From: Desulfobacteraceae bacterium
GTDB lineage: Bacteria; Desulfobacterota; Desulfobacteria; Desulfobacterales; SURF-15
Assembly: GCA_003599475.1 (NCBI GenBank)
Contig: QZKK01000039.1
Coordinates: 1-21,933 of the forward strand
Length of the DNA: 21,933 bases
Reading direction: 5' to 3'
Under the pieces are notes generated by a model. It was not told the origin of the DNA, did not search any database, and saw nothing but the letters and a program-made list of their open reading frames with translations. Below, piece after piece: positions 15,791-21,933 of the stretch (position 1 is the stretch's first letter; each line of letters starts with the position of its first letter). Both the position numbers and the translations under genes were made by a program.

Positions 15791-15841
15791 TAGCAGTACC
15801 GGCTGCTACTGCCGGTTAAAACATTCCGGGAAAGGTTTCCC
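15791..15841. promoter_or_regulatory. Overlapping hairpins plus a second palindrome upstream of the importer
   Basis: TAGCAG (15791-15796) pairs with CTGCTA (15803-15808), and ACCGGC (15798-15803) pairs with GCCGGT (15811-15816). The two stems share bases and cannot form together. GGGAAA (15828-15833) pairs with TTTCCC (15836-15841) only 12 bases further on. If transcribed, this could be an attenuator-like leader; as DNA it could be an operator group. Confidence 0.35.
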
Positions 15842-15989
15842 TTGGCAAAAGAGAAAATATTAGATATTGGATAAAGGAGTTTTGCATCATCTCGCGGCAA
15901 CCTTAAAGACGATCGCTTCCGGATCAAATTGAAATCATTACATATCATCTAAAAGTAATTGGGGCCGCGCTGCAGGACCATGATCGCTG

Positions 15990-16973
15990 ATGAAAAACCG
16001 CACGTTGCTTCAGATAACCGATTTGCGCACCTTCTTTTATACCAACCGGGGGGTGGTCAAGGCGGTCAATGGCCTGGATATTGAAATCGGCAGAGGCGAG
16101 ACACTCGGCCTGGTAGGAGAGTCCGGCTGCGGTAAAAGTGTGACGGCCCTGTCGGTCATGCGCCTGATCCAGTCCCCTCCAGGTAAAATTGCCGGCGGCA
16201 GCATCGTTTTTGACGACCAAGATCTGATTCGGCTAAACGAAGAGAAGATGCGTCGCATCCGCGGAAACCGGATTTCGATGATTTTTCAAGAACCGATGAC
16301 CTCGCTCAACCCGGCCTTTCGGATAGGCAACCAGATTGCCGAGGTTCTTCAGCTGCACGAGAAGCTGCCCCGGCGGACCTCCTGGGACCGGTCTGTGGAC
16401 ATGCTGGGCAAAGTCGGAATCCCCGACCCCGGGCAGCGAGTCAGAGAATATCCATACCAGATGAGCGGCGGGATGCGCCAGCGGGTGATGATCGCAATGG
16501 CGCTTGCATGCAATCCTGAGCTGGTCATCGCCGACGAACCGACGACAGCCCTGGACGTGACCATTCAGGCGCAGATACTTGACCTGATGAACGACCTGAA
16601 GGCGGATTTTGGTGCCTCCATTCTGTTGATCACCCACGACTTGGGAGTGGTTGCTGAAATGTCCCAGTGGATTGCGGTGATGTATGCCGGCAGAATCGTG
16701 GAATATGCGGACGTATATGAGCTTTTCCGCCATCCGGAACATCCGTACACCAACGGTCTGATGAAATCGATTCCGAATATCGATGCCCCGGTACCGGAAG
16801 GCCGTGTGCTGCAGACCATTCCGGGAGTCGTTCCGAGCCTTCTGGATTTACCGCCGGGGTGCGCCTTTGAAGACCGCTGCGACAGGGCCTTCGAAACCTG
16901 TTTGAAGCAAGCCCCGCCTCTTTTCAAGATCGGTTCCGGTCACCAGGTGAGGTGTTGGCATCATGCACGATAG
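15990..16973 (+). CDS. Peptide-type ABC importer ATPase (OppD/DppD family)
   Basis: The 327-residue cytoplasmic ATPase has Walker A GESGCGKS (43-50), Q-loop Q100, signature SGGMRQR (159-165), Walker B LVIADEP (178-184) and the switch His216. The C-terminal oligo/dipeptide (HPY) domain carries C291, C297, C304 and C322, which in DppD-type proteins can bind a [4Fe-4S] cluster. It pairs with the next gene to form the heterodimeric motor of the importer. The ATG at 15990 is the only ATG before an in-frame stop (15981-15983); the ribosome site is weak. Its end overlaps the next gene by 11 bases. It opens the cluster, whereas classic opp operons begin with the binding protein. Confidence 0.92.
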   Translation: MKNRTLLQITDLRTFFYTNRGVVKAVNGLDIEIGRGETLGLVGESGCGKSVTALSVMRLIQSPPGKIAGGSIVFDDQDLIRLNEEKMRRIRGNRISMIFQEPMTSLNPAFRIGNQIAEVLQLHEKLPRRTSWDRSVDMLGKVGIPDPGQRVREYPYQMSGGMRQRVMIAMALACNPELVIADEPTTALDVTIQAQILDLMNDLKADFGASILLITHDLGVVAEMSQWIAVMYAGRIVEYADVYELFRHPEHPYTNGLMKSIPNIDAPVPEGRVLQTIPGVVPSLLDLPPGCAFEDRCDRAFETCLKQAPPLFKIGSGHQVRCWHHAR

Positions 16974-17967
16974 TCAACTGTTGGAAGTCAGGCAGCTTAA
17001 AAAGTATTTTCCGGTCGCACGCGGCCTGTTCCATCGAACGCGCAGCTATGTCAAAGCCGTGGACGGCGTCGATTTAACCATCCGCAGGGGGGAAACCATG
17101 GGATTGGTTGGGGAGTCCGGGTGCGGAAAAAGCACTCTGGGCTACTGTATCCTGCGTCTCGAAGAGCCCACTTCCGGGCAGGTCCTCTTCGAGGGGCAGG
17201 ATATTCTTAGCCGGAGCAAAAAAGACATGCAGGCGTTGCGGCGGAACATGCAGATAATCTTTCAGGATCCATACGCATCTTTGAACCCACGGAAAACCGT
17301 CCGGCAGACTATCGGTGAAGCCTTTCAAATTCACGGTTTGTTGAAGACGGGCCAAAGGCAGGAACGGATGCGGGAGTTGATGGAAGTGGTCGGCCTTCAG
17401 CCGGAACACCTGTACCGCTACCCGCATGAATTCAGCGGAGGGCAGCGCCAGCGAATCTCCATATCCCGGGCTTTGGCGTTGAATCCAAAATTGGTCATCG
17501 CCGATGAACCGGTCTCCGCGCTAGATGTTTCGATTCAGGCGCAAATCCTCAATCTGCTGGTATCGCTCCAGGAAAAATATCATCTGACCTATCTGTTCAT
17601 TTCTCATGATCTGGGGGTGGTCCGCCATCTTTGCGATCGAATTTCAGTCATGTACCTGGGTCGGATCGTGGAACTTTCCGCTTCCCCGATCCTGTACGTG
17701 CAGCCCGGTCATCCGTACACGGCGTCTCTGATATCGGCGGTTCCGGTGGCGAATCCGTTCCGGAAAAGACACCGGATGCACTTACCTGGGGATGTGCCGT
17801 CCCCGATCGACACCCCTGCGGGCTGCAGTTTCCATCCCCGCTGCCCGAATCGAGAGAAAATTTGTTCCATGGAATCACCGATGCTTGGGCAAATCGAAAC
17901 CGGCCATTGGGTGGCCTGTCATTTCCCGATTGAAGGCGAATCAACGATTCGCTCTTCATCCGACTAG
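16963..17967 (+). CDS. Peptide-type ABC importer ATPase (OppF/DppF family)
   Basis: The 334-residue partner ATPase has Walker A GESGCGKS (50-57), Q101, signature SGGQRQR (158-164), Walker B LVIADEP (177-183) and switch His215. The C-terminal HPY extension has C288, C294, C301 and C319. The start overlaps the OppD-like gene, and GAGGTG upstream is a reasonable ribosome site. The binding-protein gene follows 29 bases after the stop. Confidence 0.92.
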   Translation: MHDSQLLEVRQLKKYFPVARGLFHRTRSYVKAVDGVDLTIRRGETMGLVGESGCGKSTLGYCILRLEEPTSGQVLFEGQDILSRSKKDMQALRRNMQIIFQDPYASLNPRKTVRQTIGEAFQIHGLLKTGQRQERMRELMEVVGLQPEHLYRYPHEFSGGQRQRISISRALALNPKLVIADEPVSALDVSIQAQILNLLVSLQEKYHLTYLFISHDLGVVRHLCDRISVMYLGRIVELSASPILYVQPGHPYTASLISAVPVANPFRKRHRMHLPGDVPSPIDTPAGCSFHPRCPNREKICSMESPMLGQIETGHWVACHFPIEGESTIRSSSD

Positions 17968-17996
17968 AAGACGCATAAACATGAGAGGAGGTTTCT

Positions 17997-19589
17997 ATGA
18001 AAAGGCAACATCTGACCCATCCCTTTACCATCCTGCTGGCGGTATCGACCGCACTGGTACTGCTTTCTTCACCTGTGTGCAGTGAAGAGCTCGCCAAGGA
18101 GCAGGTCGCACGTCTTGCCGTCGGGGTCGCCGATATCGGCACCGTGGACCCTCATTTCGCAGTGAAAATCGGCGAAGCTCCCATATACCGGTCCGTCTAC
18201 GAGGCTTTGCTGCGCCATCCTCCCGGAGTGATTGACATTGAAAATATCCAACCGGCCCTTGCGGAAAGATGGGAGGTTGCGCAAGACAAAGTCACCTGGA
18301 CATTTCACCTGCGAAAGGGAGTCCAGTGGCATGAAGATTACGGCGAATTTACCGCCGAAGATGTCAAATTTTCAATCGAAAGGGTTCTGGACCCCCAGGT
18401 GGGCTCTCCCTTCCTTAAAAGCCTTGCCGCAGTGGAAAGCGTCAAGGTCGTGGATCCACATACGGTCCAAATCAAGACCAAAGATCCTCTCCCCGACCTT
18501 CCGGCACTCCTGGTCGATTACCAGGCCGGTTATGTCGTGTGCAAAAAGGCGATCGAAAAACTGGGCAAGGACATCAACTTTCATCCGGTGGGCACCGGGC
18601 CGTTTAAATACGAAAGTTATAAACCCCAGGAGAGTTTTACTATGGTTGCCAACCAGACTTATTGGCACGGCAAACCGATTTTAGAGAAACTGATCATCTC
18701 CTTTATTCCCGACGATTCCACGCGGGAATTGGCGCTGCGAAACGGCGAGATGGACGCCGTCAACATACCGGCCAAACAGGAGTGGATCGATCGGCTGAAA
18801 AAAGCAGGGTATGATGTCAATCTCACGTCACCGGCAAATACCTTCTCACTTTTTTTTAACCTGACCCAAAAACCCCTGGACGACATCCGTGTGCGCCAGG
18901 CGCTTTGCCATGCCATCAGCCGTGAGGATTTGATCAACTATTTGGGCAAAAACGTGGCTAAACCGGAATACAGCCCGCTCCCCTCAGGGTACGTGGGGCA
19001 CACCGACGATGAGGTCCAGTACCCCCATGATCCGAAAAAAGCCAAAAGCCTGCTCTCCGAAGCCGGATATCCGAACGGTTTCAACCTTTCCATGAATATT
19101 TCAAATTCGGACATCTATCTGCCCCCCATGCAGGTGATTCAAGAGCAGTGGAAAAAGGTTGGAGTCGATCTGAAGCTCAACGTCGTCGATCACCCCACCT
19201 ATCACAAGCTGATCCGTCAGAACGCCAATCCTGTCATCATATACGGAGCCTATCGGTACCCATTGACCGGAAACGTTTACCTGACCCAATTCTATCACTC
19301 AGATTCAATTATTGGTAAAAAAACCGCTGTCATCAACTTCTCCCATTACGGGGAAGTGCTGCCCGGGGTGGATCAATACATAGATGAGGCCCGCTTCGAA
19401 CTCGATGTGGAAAAACAGAAGGCGCTATGGGTAAAGGCCCAGAAACAGATCATGGATGACGTCGTCTCCTTTCCGCTGTTTACCCGGCTTTACGCAATGG
19501 CCAAGGCCAAGTATCTCGATCTGGGATTCGAACAGAAAAGCCAGTCGGTGTATGATTTTCGGGAGACTTCCCGGATTCTGAAACACTGA
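17997..19589 (+). CDS. Periplasmic substrate-binding protein, ABC importer family 5 (DppA/OppA-like)
   Basis: At 530 residues it has the normal size for SBP_bac_5. A Sec signal peptide (Arg/His-rich start, hydrophobic 10-25, cleavage near Val-Cys-Ser-Glu) precedes the mature domain; the residue before the Cys is Val in SPVC, so a lipobox is unlikely. Family blocks are visible: DPHFAVK, RSVYEALLRH, LAERWEV, TWTFHLRKGVQWHE, FTAEDVKFSIERV, PVGTGPFKYESYKP, DDIRVRQALCHAISRE and LLSEAGYPNGFN. It binds the substrate in the periplasm and delivers it to the two permeases. AGAGGAGG lies 5 bases before the ATG at 17997, the strongest ribosome site of the cluster, which fits high expression. A stable hairpin follows the stop. 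Confidence 0.93.
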   Translation: MKRQHLTHPFTILLAVSTALVLLSSPVCSEELAKEQVARLAVGVADIGTVDPHFAVKIGEAPIYRSVYEALLRHPPGVIDIENIQPALAERWEVAQDKVTWTFHLRKGVQWHEDYGEFTAEDVKFSIERVLDPQVGSPFLKSLAAVESVKVVDPHTVQIKTKDPLPDLPALLVDYQAGYVVCKKAIEKLGKDINFHPVGTGPFKYESYKPQESFTMVANQTYWHGKPILEKLIISFIPDDSTRELALRNGEMDAVNIPAKQEWIDRLKKAGYDVNLTSPANTFSLFFNLTQKPLDDIRVRQALCHAISREDLINYLGKNVAKPEYSPLPSGYVGHTDDEVQYPHDPKKAKSLLSEAGYPNGFNLSMNISNSDIYLPPMQVIQEQWKKVGVDLKLNVVDHPTYHKLIRQNANPVIIYGAYRYPLTGNVYLTQFYHSDSIIGKKTAVINFSHYGEVLPGVDQYIDEARFELDVEKQKALWVKAQKQIMDDVVSFPLFTRLYAMAKAKYLDLGFEQKSQSVYDFRETSRILKH

Positions 19590-19593
19590 TGCT

Positions 19594-19629
19594 CCGGGGG
19601 AGCGGGAGTTGTCCGCCCCCGCTCCCCGG
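19594..19629 (+). terminator. Intercistronic hairpin after the binding-protein gene
   Basis: CCGGGGGAGCGGG (19594-19606) pairs with CCCGCTCCCCGG (19618-19629) with one bulged G. There is no T run, so this is more likely an mRNA-stabilising or attenuating hairpin that favours binding-protein expression over the permeases than a full terminator. Confidence 0.55.
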
Positions 19630-19679
19630 CATTTCTAATGTTTCCGGCGTTTCCTTTCGATAAAGGATGACTCGGCATT

Positions 19680-20621
19680 ATGAAGGCATACGTTATCAAA
19701 CGGGTTCTTTCCGCTCTGGTGATCATGTGGGCGGTGGCATCCATTGTTTTTTTTGCCATGCGGGTGGTTCCCGCTGATCCGGCCCAGGTGGTGCTGGGCG
19801 ATTATGCCACCGAGGAGACGCTCAAGGCGTTTCGACACGAAATGGGTCTGGATAGATCCTTGTTTTCTCAGTACATCGATTTCATTGCACAGCTTGTCCG
19901 GGGAGATCTCGGCCGTTCGATGATCACCCATCGTCCCGTCGGCGATCAGATTTGGGCGCTTTTTCCCTATACCTTCAATCTGGCCATCTCCTCCATGCTC
20001 ATCGGGGCAATCATCGGGATCCCGCTGGGGGTCTGGGCAGCCATCCGGAAAAATACCGCAGTCGATTACATAAGCCGGCTCATTGCTCTTGCAGGTTTTT
20101 CCTTCCCCGCCTTCTATTTGGGGGTACTCCTGCTTCTGGTATTCTCGGTAGAGCTCGGCTGGTTTCCCATCATCCATCAAGTCCGCACAGGATCCATTAC
20201 TGAACACATCCACAAACTCATATTACCCGCGCTCAGCCTGGGGCTGATCCAGGCAAGCTATGTGACGCGCCTTACGCGTTCGTCCATGTTGGAGGCACTC
20301 AATGAAGACTACGTCCGGACTGCGTTCGCCAAGGGGCTTCGGCCTAAAAACGTCTATTTCAAGCATGTCCTTAAAAATATCATGATTCCGGTAATCACCG
20401 CAATCGGCCTTTACACCGGAACGATCCTGGGGGGGGCGATCTTGACGGAAACCGTTTTCAACAGACCCGGAATGGGAAAACTGCTGGTGGGAGCCATCAA
20501 TCAACGGGATTATACGACGATCCAATCCGGGTTAATGGTATTCGCGTTTATTGTGGTAATCGTCAATCTCATCGTCGATCTAACTTATTCGTTGTTTGAT
20601 CCCAAGGTTAAGTATGAATAA
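19680..20621 (+). CDS. Peptide-type ABC importer permease (DppB/OppB family)
   Basis: The 313-residue inner-membrane permease has a DppB-style N-terminus (YVIKRVLSALVIMWAVASIVFFAMRVVPADPA), a periplasmic loop with LGLDRS-like and GDLGRS segments, and a BPD_transp_1 domain with five further helices. The cytoplasmic EAA loop (EALNEDYVRTAFAKGL, about 205-220) couples to the ATPases. AAGGA at 19663-19667 lies 12 bases before the ATG, which is a long spacing. The end overlaps the next permease by 8 bases. Confidence 0.93.
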   Translation: MKAYVIKRVLSALVIMWAVASIVFFAMRVVPADPAQVVLGDYATEETLKAFRHEMGLDRSLFSQYIDFIAQLVRGDLGRSMITHRPVGDQIWALFPYTFNLAISSMLIGAIIGIPLGVWAAIRKNTAVDYISRLIALAGFSFPAFYLGVLLLLVFSVELGWFPIIHQVRTGSITEHIHKLILPALSLGLIQASYVTRLTRSSMLEALNEDYVRTAFAKGLRPKNVYFKHVLKNIMIPVITAIGLYTGTILGGAILTETVFNRPGMGKLLVGAINQRDYTTIQSGLMVFAFIVVIVNLIVDLTYSLFDPKVKYE

Positions 20622-21546
20622 GAAGCACTCCAACGCTCAAAAGAACAGTGCGACGCCAACGCCTCCAAACCGGGAAGACCGCGGCATCCTTCGGCAAATC
20701 TGGCGAATTCTCAAGCAGGATCGAACCGCATTATGCGGCTTTTTTATTATTGTCGGTTTGATCGGGGTGGCGATTTTTGCGCCCTGGATCGCGCCGTATG
20801 ATTTCAGCGACCAGCACATCCTCCATTCGTTTAAGGGACCCGGAACCACGTTTTTACTCGGCACCGATGAATTCGGACGAGACCTGCTGAGCCGAATCAT
20901 CTGGGGGACGCGTCCTGCTCTCATTGTGGGAGTGCTGTCGGTTCTGGTCTCGATCGGCATCGGAGTCCCCATCGGGGTTGTCGCCGGATACAAACTCGGC
21001 TGGATCGACCGGGCGGTGGGCTGGATTGTGGACATCATGCTATCATTTCCGTCCCTGCTGCTGGGTTTGATGATCGTTACCCTGATGGGACAAGGAATTT
21101 ACAAGGTCATTGTCGCAATCGGCATCTCCCACATCGCCCAGTATATTCGGCTGGCACGGGGACCCACCATGGCCTTGAGAAACCACGACTTTGTCCGTGC
21201 TGCCCGTGCATTGGGAGCCAGCGATACCCGGATCACCTTCAACCACGTGCTCCCCAACATCGTTGGCCCCATCATCATCATGGGAACTTTAAGCATCGCC
21301 GGGGCCATCCGAATGGAGGCCTCACTGAGTTTTCTCGGGCTTGGGATTCAACCGCCCACTCCCAGCTGGGGAAACATGATTCGGGAGGGGGTTGCCAACA
21401 TTCTTCAAAGTCCCTGGATGGCGCTGTTTCCCGGGCTGGCACTGACCTTTACGGTCTTAGCCTACAATATGGTCGGAGATTCCCTCCGGGATATGTTCGA
21501 CCCTCGGCTGATGTTGGGGGGAAAGCAGGCTTCCAAGACCAAATAG
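20614..21546 (+). CDS. Peptide-type ABC importer permease (DppC/OppC family)
   Basis: The 310-residue second permease has a long cytoplasmic N-terminal tail, helix 1 at about 38-58, the family block HxLGTDEFGRDLLSR-like at about 82-94, a BPD_transp_1 domain, EAA loop at about 188-205 (RNHDFVRAARALGAS) and the closing SFLGLGIQPPTPSWGNM and DPRL motifs. The ATG at 20614 overlaps the upstream stop; the in-frame TTG at 20596 is a less likely start. A 111-base gap with no recognisable element separates it from the amidohydrolase gene. Confidence 0.93.
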   Translation: MNKKHSNAQKNSATPTPPNREDRGILRQIWRILKQDRTALCGFFIIVGLIGVAIFAPWIAPYDFSDQHILHSFKGPGTTFLLGTDEFGRDLLSRIIWGTRPALIVGVLSVLVSIGIGVPIGVVAGYKLGWIDRAVGWIVDIMLSFPSLLLGLMIVTLMGQGIYKVIVAIGISHIAQYIRLARGPTMALRNHDFVRAARALGASDTRITFNHVLPNIVGPIIIMGTLSIAGAIRMEASLSFLGLGIQPPTPSWGNMIREGVANILQSPWMALFPGLALTFTVLAYNMVGDSLRDMFDPRLMLGGKQASKTK

Positions 21547-21657
21547 TTCAAAACCGAAGTTGGATAGGGGCATTGACCTGCATTCATCATGGCGATTTCT
21601 ATACAAGGGGAGCGTAAACTCAAATGTTTTTTCAACTAATTTTGAAAGGACGGAACC

Positions 21658-21933
21658 ATGGCAACGTATGATCTCTTGATTAAGGGTGGCTTGTTGATAG
21701 ATCCTACCAACAACCGGCACGGGTGTTTCGATGTGGCAGTATCCGGTGGACAGGTGGCTGCAGTTGAACCCGAACTGAGTCCCGATCATGCACGGGAAGT
21801 GTTCGATGCATCCGGGAGACTGGTCTTCCCGGGCCTTGTGGACACCCATGTGCATCTGACACCGGCTGCGCGGGGCATCGGATTCCGTATGCTGGCAAAA
21901 GCAGGCGTTACCTGCTGTTTGGAGTGCGGCGGG
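21658..21933 (+). CDS. Amidohydrolase family enzyme (dihydroorotase/hydantoinase/deacetylase-like), N-terminal part
   Basis: The ATG at 21658, 7 bases after AAGGA (21646-21650), opens a frame that runs off the window after 92 codons. It shows the amidohydrolase opening: DLLIKGGLLIDPTN, the beta-sandwich turn DVAVSGGQVAAVEPEL, DASGRLVFPGLVDTHVHL with the metal-binding His-x-His, and KAGVTCC. It is a cytoplasmic metallo-hydrolase of cyclic amides or N-acyl compounds; the subfamily cannot be settled from the N-terminus. Its place after the importer suggests it acts on the imported compound. Confidence 0.85.
   Translation, partial: MATYDLLIKGGLLIDPTNNRHGCFDVAVSGGQVAAVEPELSPDHAREVFDASGRLVFPGLVDTHVHLTPAARGIGFRMLAKAGVTCCLECGG

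Larger units (their letters stand above)
15395..15989. other. AT-rich divergent intergenic region
   Basis: About 595 bases separate the kinase start (- strand) from the importer start (+ strand) and hold no convincing gene. Three copies of ATATTGG occur (15538, 15591, 15864), one of them inside a palindrome. Other structures are a CGATWW array (15689-15719), an AT palindrome (15741-15755), overlapping hairpins (15791-15816) and a GGGAAA/TTTCCC palindrome (15828-15841). A weak promoter-like pair TTGGCA (15842-15847), 17 bases, TATTGG (15865-15870) could serve the importer. No strong kinase promoter was found. Confidence 0.7.

Overview
The window looks like chromosome from a strictly anaerobic, Gram-negative bacterium, most likely a Desulfobacterota (sulfate-reducing or syntrophic) lineage. 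The reasons are a tungsten-type aldehyde:ferredoxin oxidoreductase, a polyferredoxin membrane protein, an oxygen-labile 2-hydroxyacyl-CoA-dehydratase-like iron-sulfur protein with its ATP-driven activator, a cysteine-rich PAS/GAF sensor kinase, and a TonB/ExbBD outer-membrane energisation system. The lineage is inferred from gene content, not from a marker gene.

Region 1 (1-2210): the tail of an unidentified gene, then a 617-codon open frame that joins the first ~127 residues of a phosphate acetyltransferase (Pta) to the beta-barrel half of a TonB-dependent receptor. The signal peptide, TonB box and plug of the receptor are missing. This is either a real deletion fusion or an assembly chimera, with the junction near 735-745.

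Region 2 (2207-10091): a tightly packed + strand operon, mostly with overlapping start and stop codons. It encodes a His-rich membrane-anchored periplasmic protein with a DUF4198-like Ig fold, a NapH-like membrane polyferredoxin, a double-cubane/YjiM-type HgdB-like reductase, its ASKHA ATPase activator, a secreted protein of about 24 calcium-loop repeats, then ExbB, ExbD and TonB. This is the most interesting part of the window. It pairs an outer-membrane uptake machine with an ATP-dependent low-potential reductase and a possible electron-delivery protein. I suggest a TonB-linked system that imports a metal complex or other small substrate and reduces it; the substrate is unknown. A stretch of 7-bp and 14-bp simple repeats interrupts the operon just before exbB.

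Region 3 (10092-12710): a 400-bp gap with a candidate terminator, a candidate sigma-70 promoter and direct repeats, then a MoaD/ThiS-like small protein and a tungsten aldehyde:ferredoxin oxidoreductase. The MoaD-like protein fits tungstopterin supply for the oxidoreductase.

Region 4 (12773-15989): on the - strand, a cytoplasmic orphan histidine kinase (three PAS domains, one GAF domain, NarX/DegS-type kinase core) with two cysteine-rich sensor modules. Upstream of it lies a 595-bp AT-rich gap holding several inverted and direct repeats between divergent units.

Region 5 (15990-21933): a complete five-gene Opp/Dpp-type ABC importer in the order ATPase, ATPase, binding protein, permease, permease, followed by the start of an amidohydrolase cut off by the window end. 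The last gene suggests that the imported compound is a peptide, N-acyl amino acid or cyclic amide that is then hydrolysed. No tRNA, rRNA, CRISPR array or insertion sequence was recognised.
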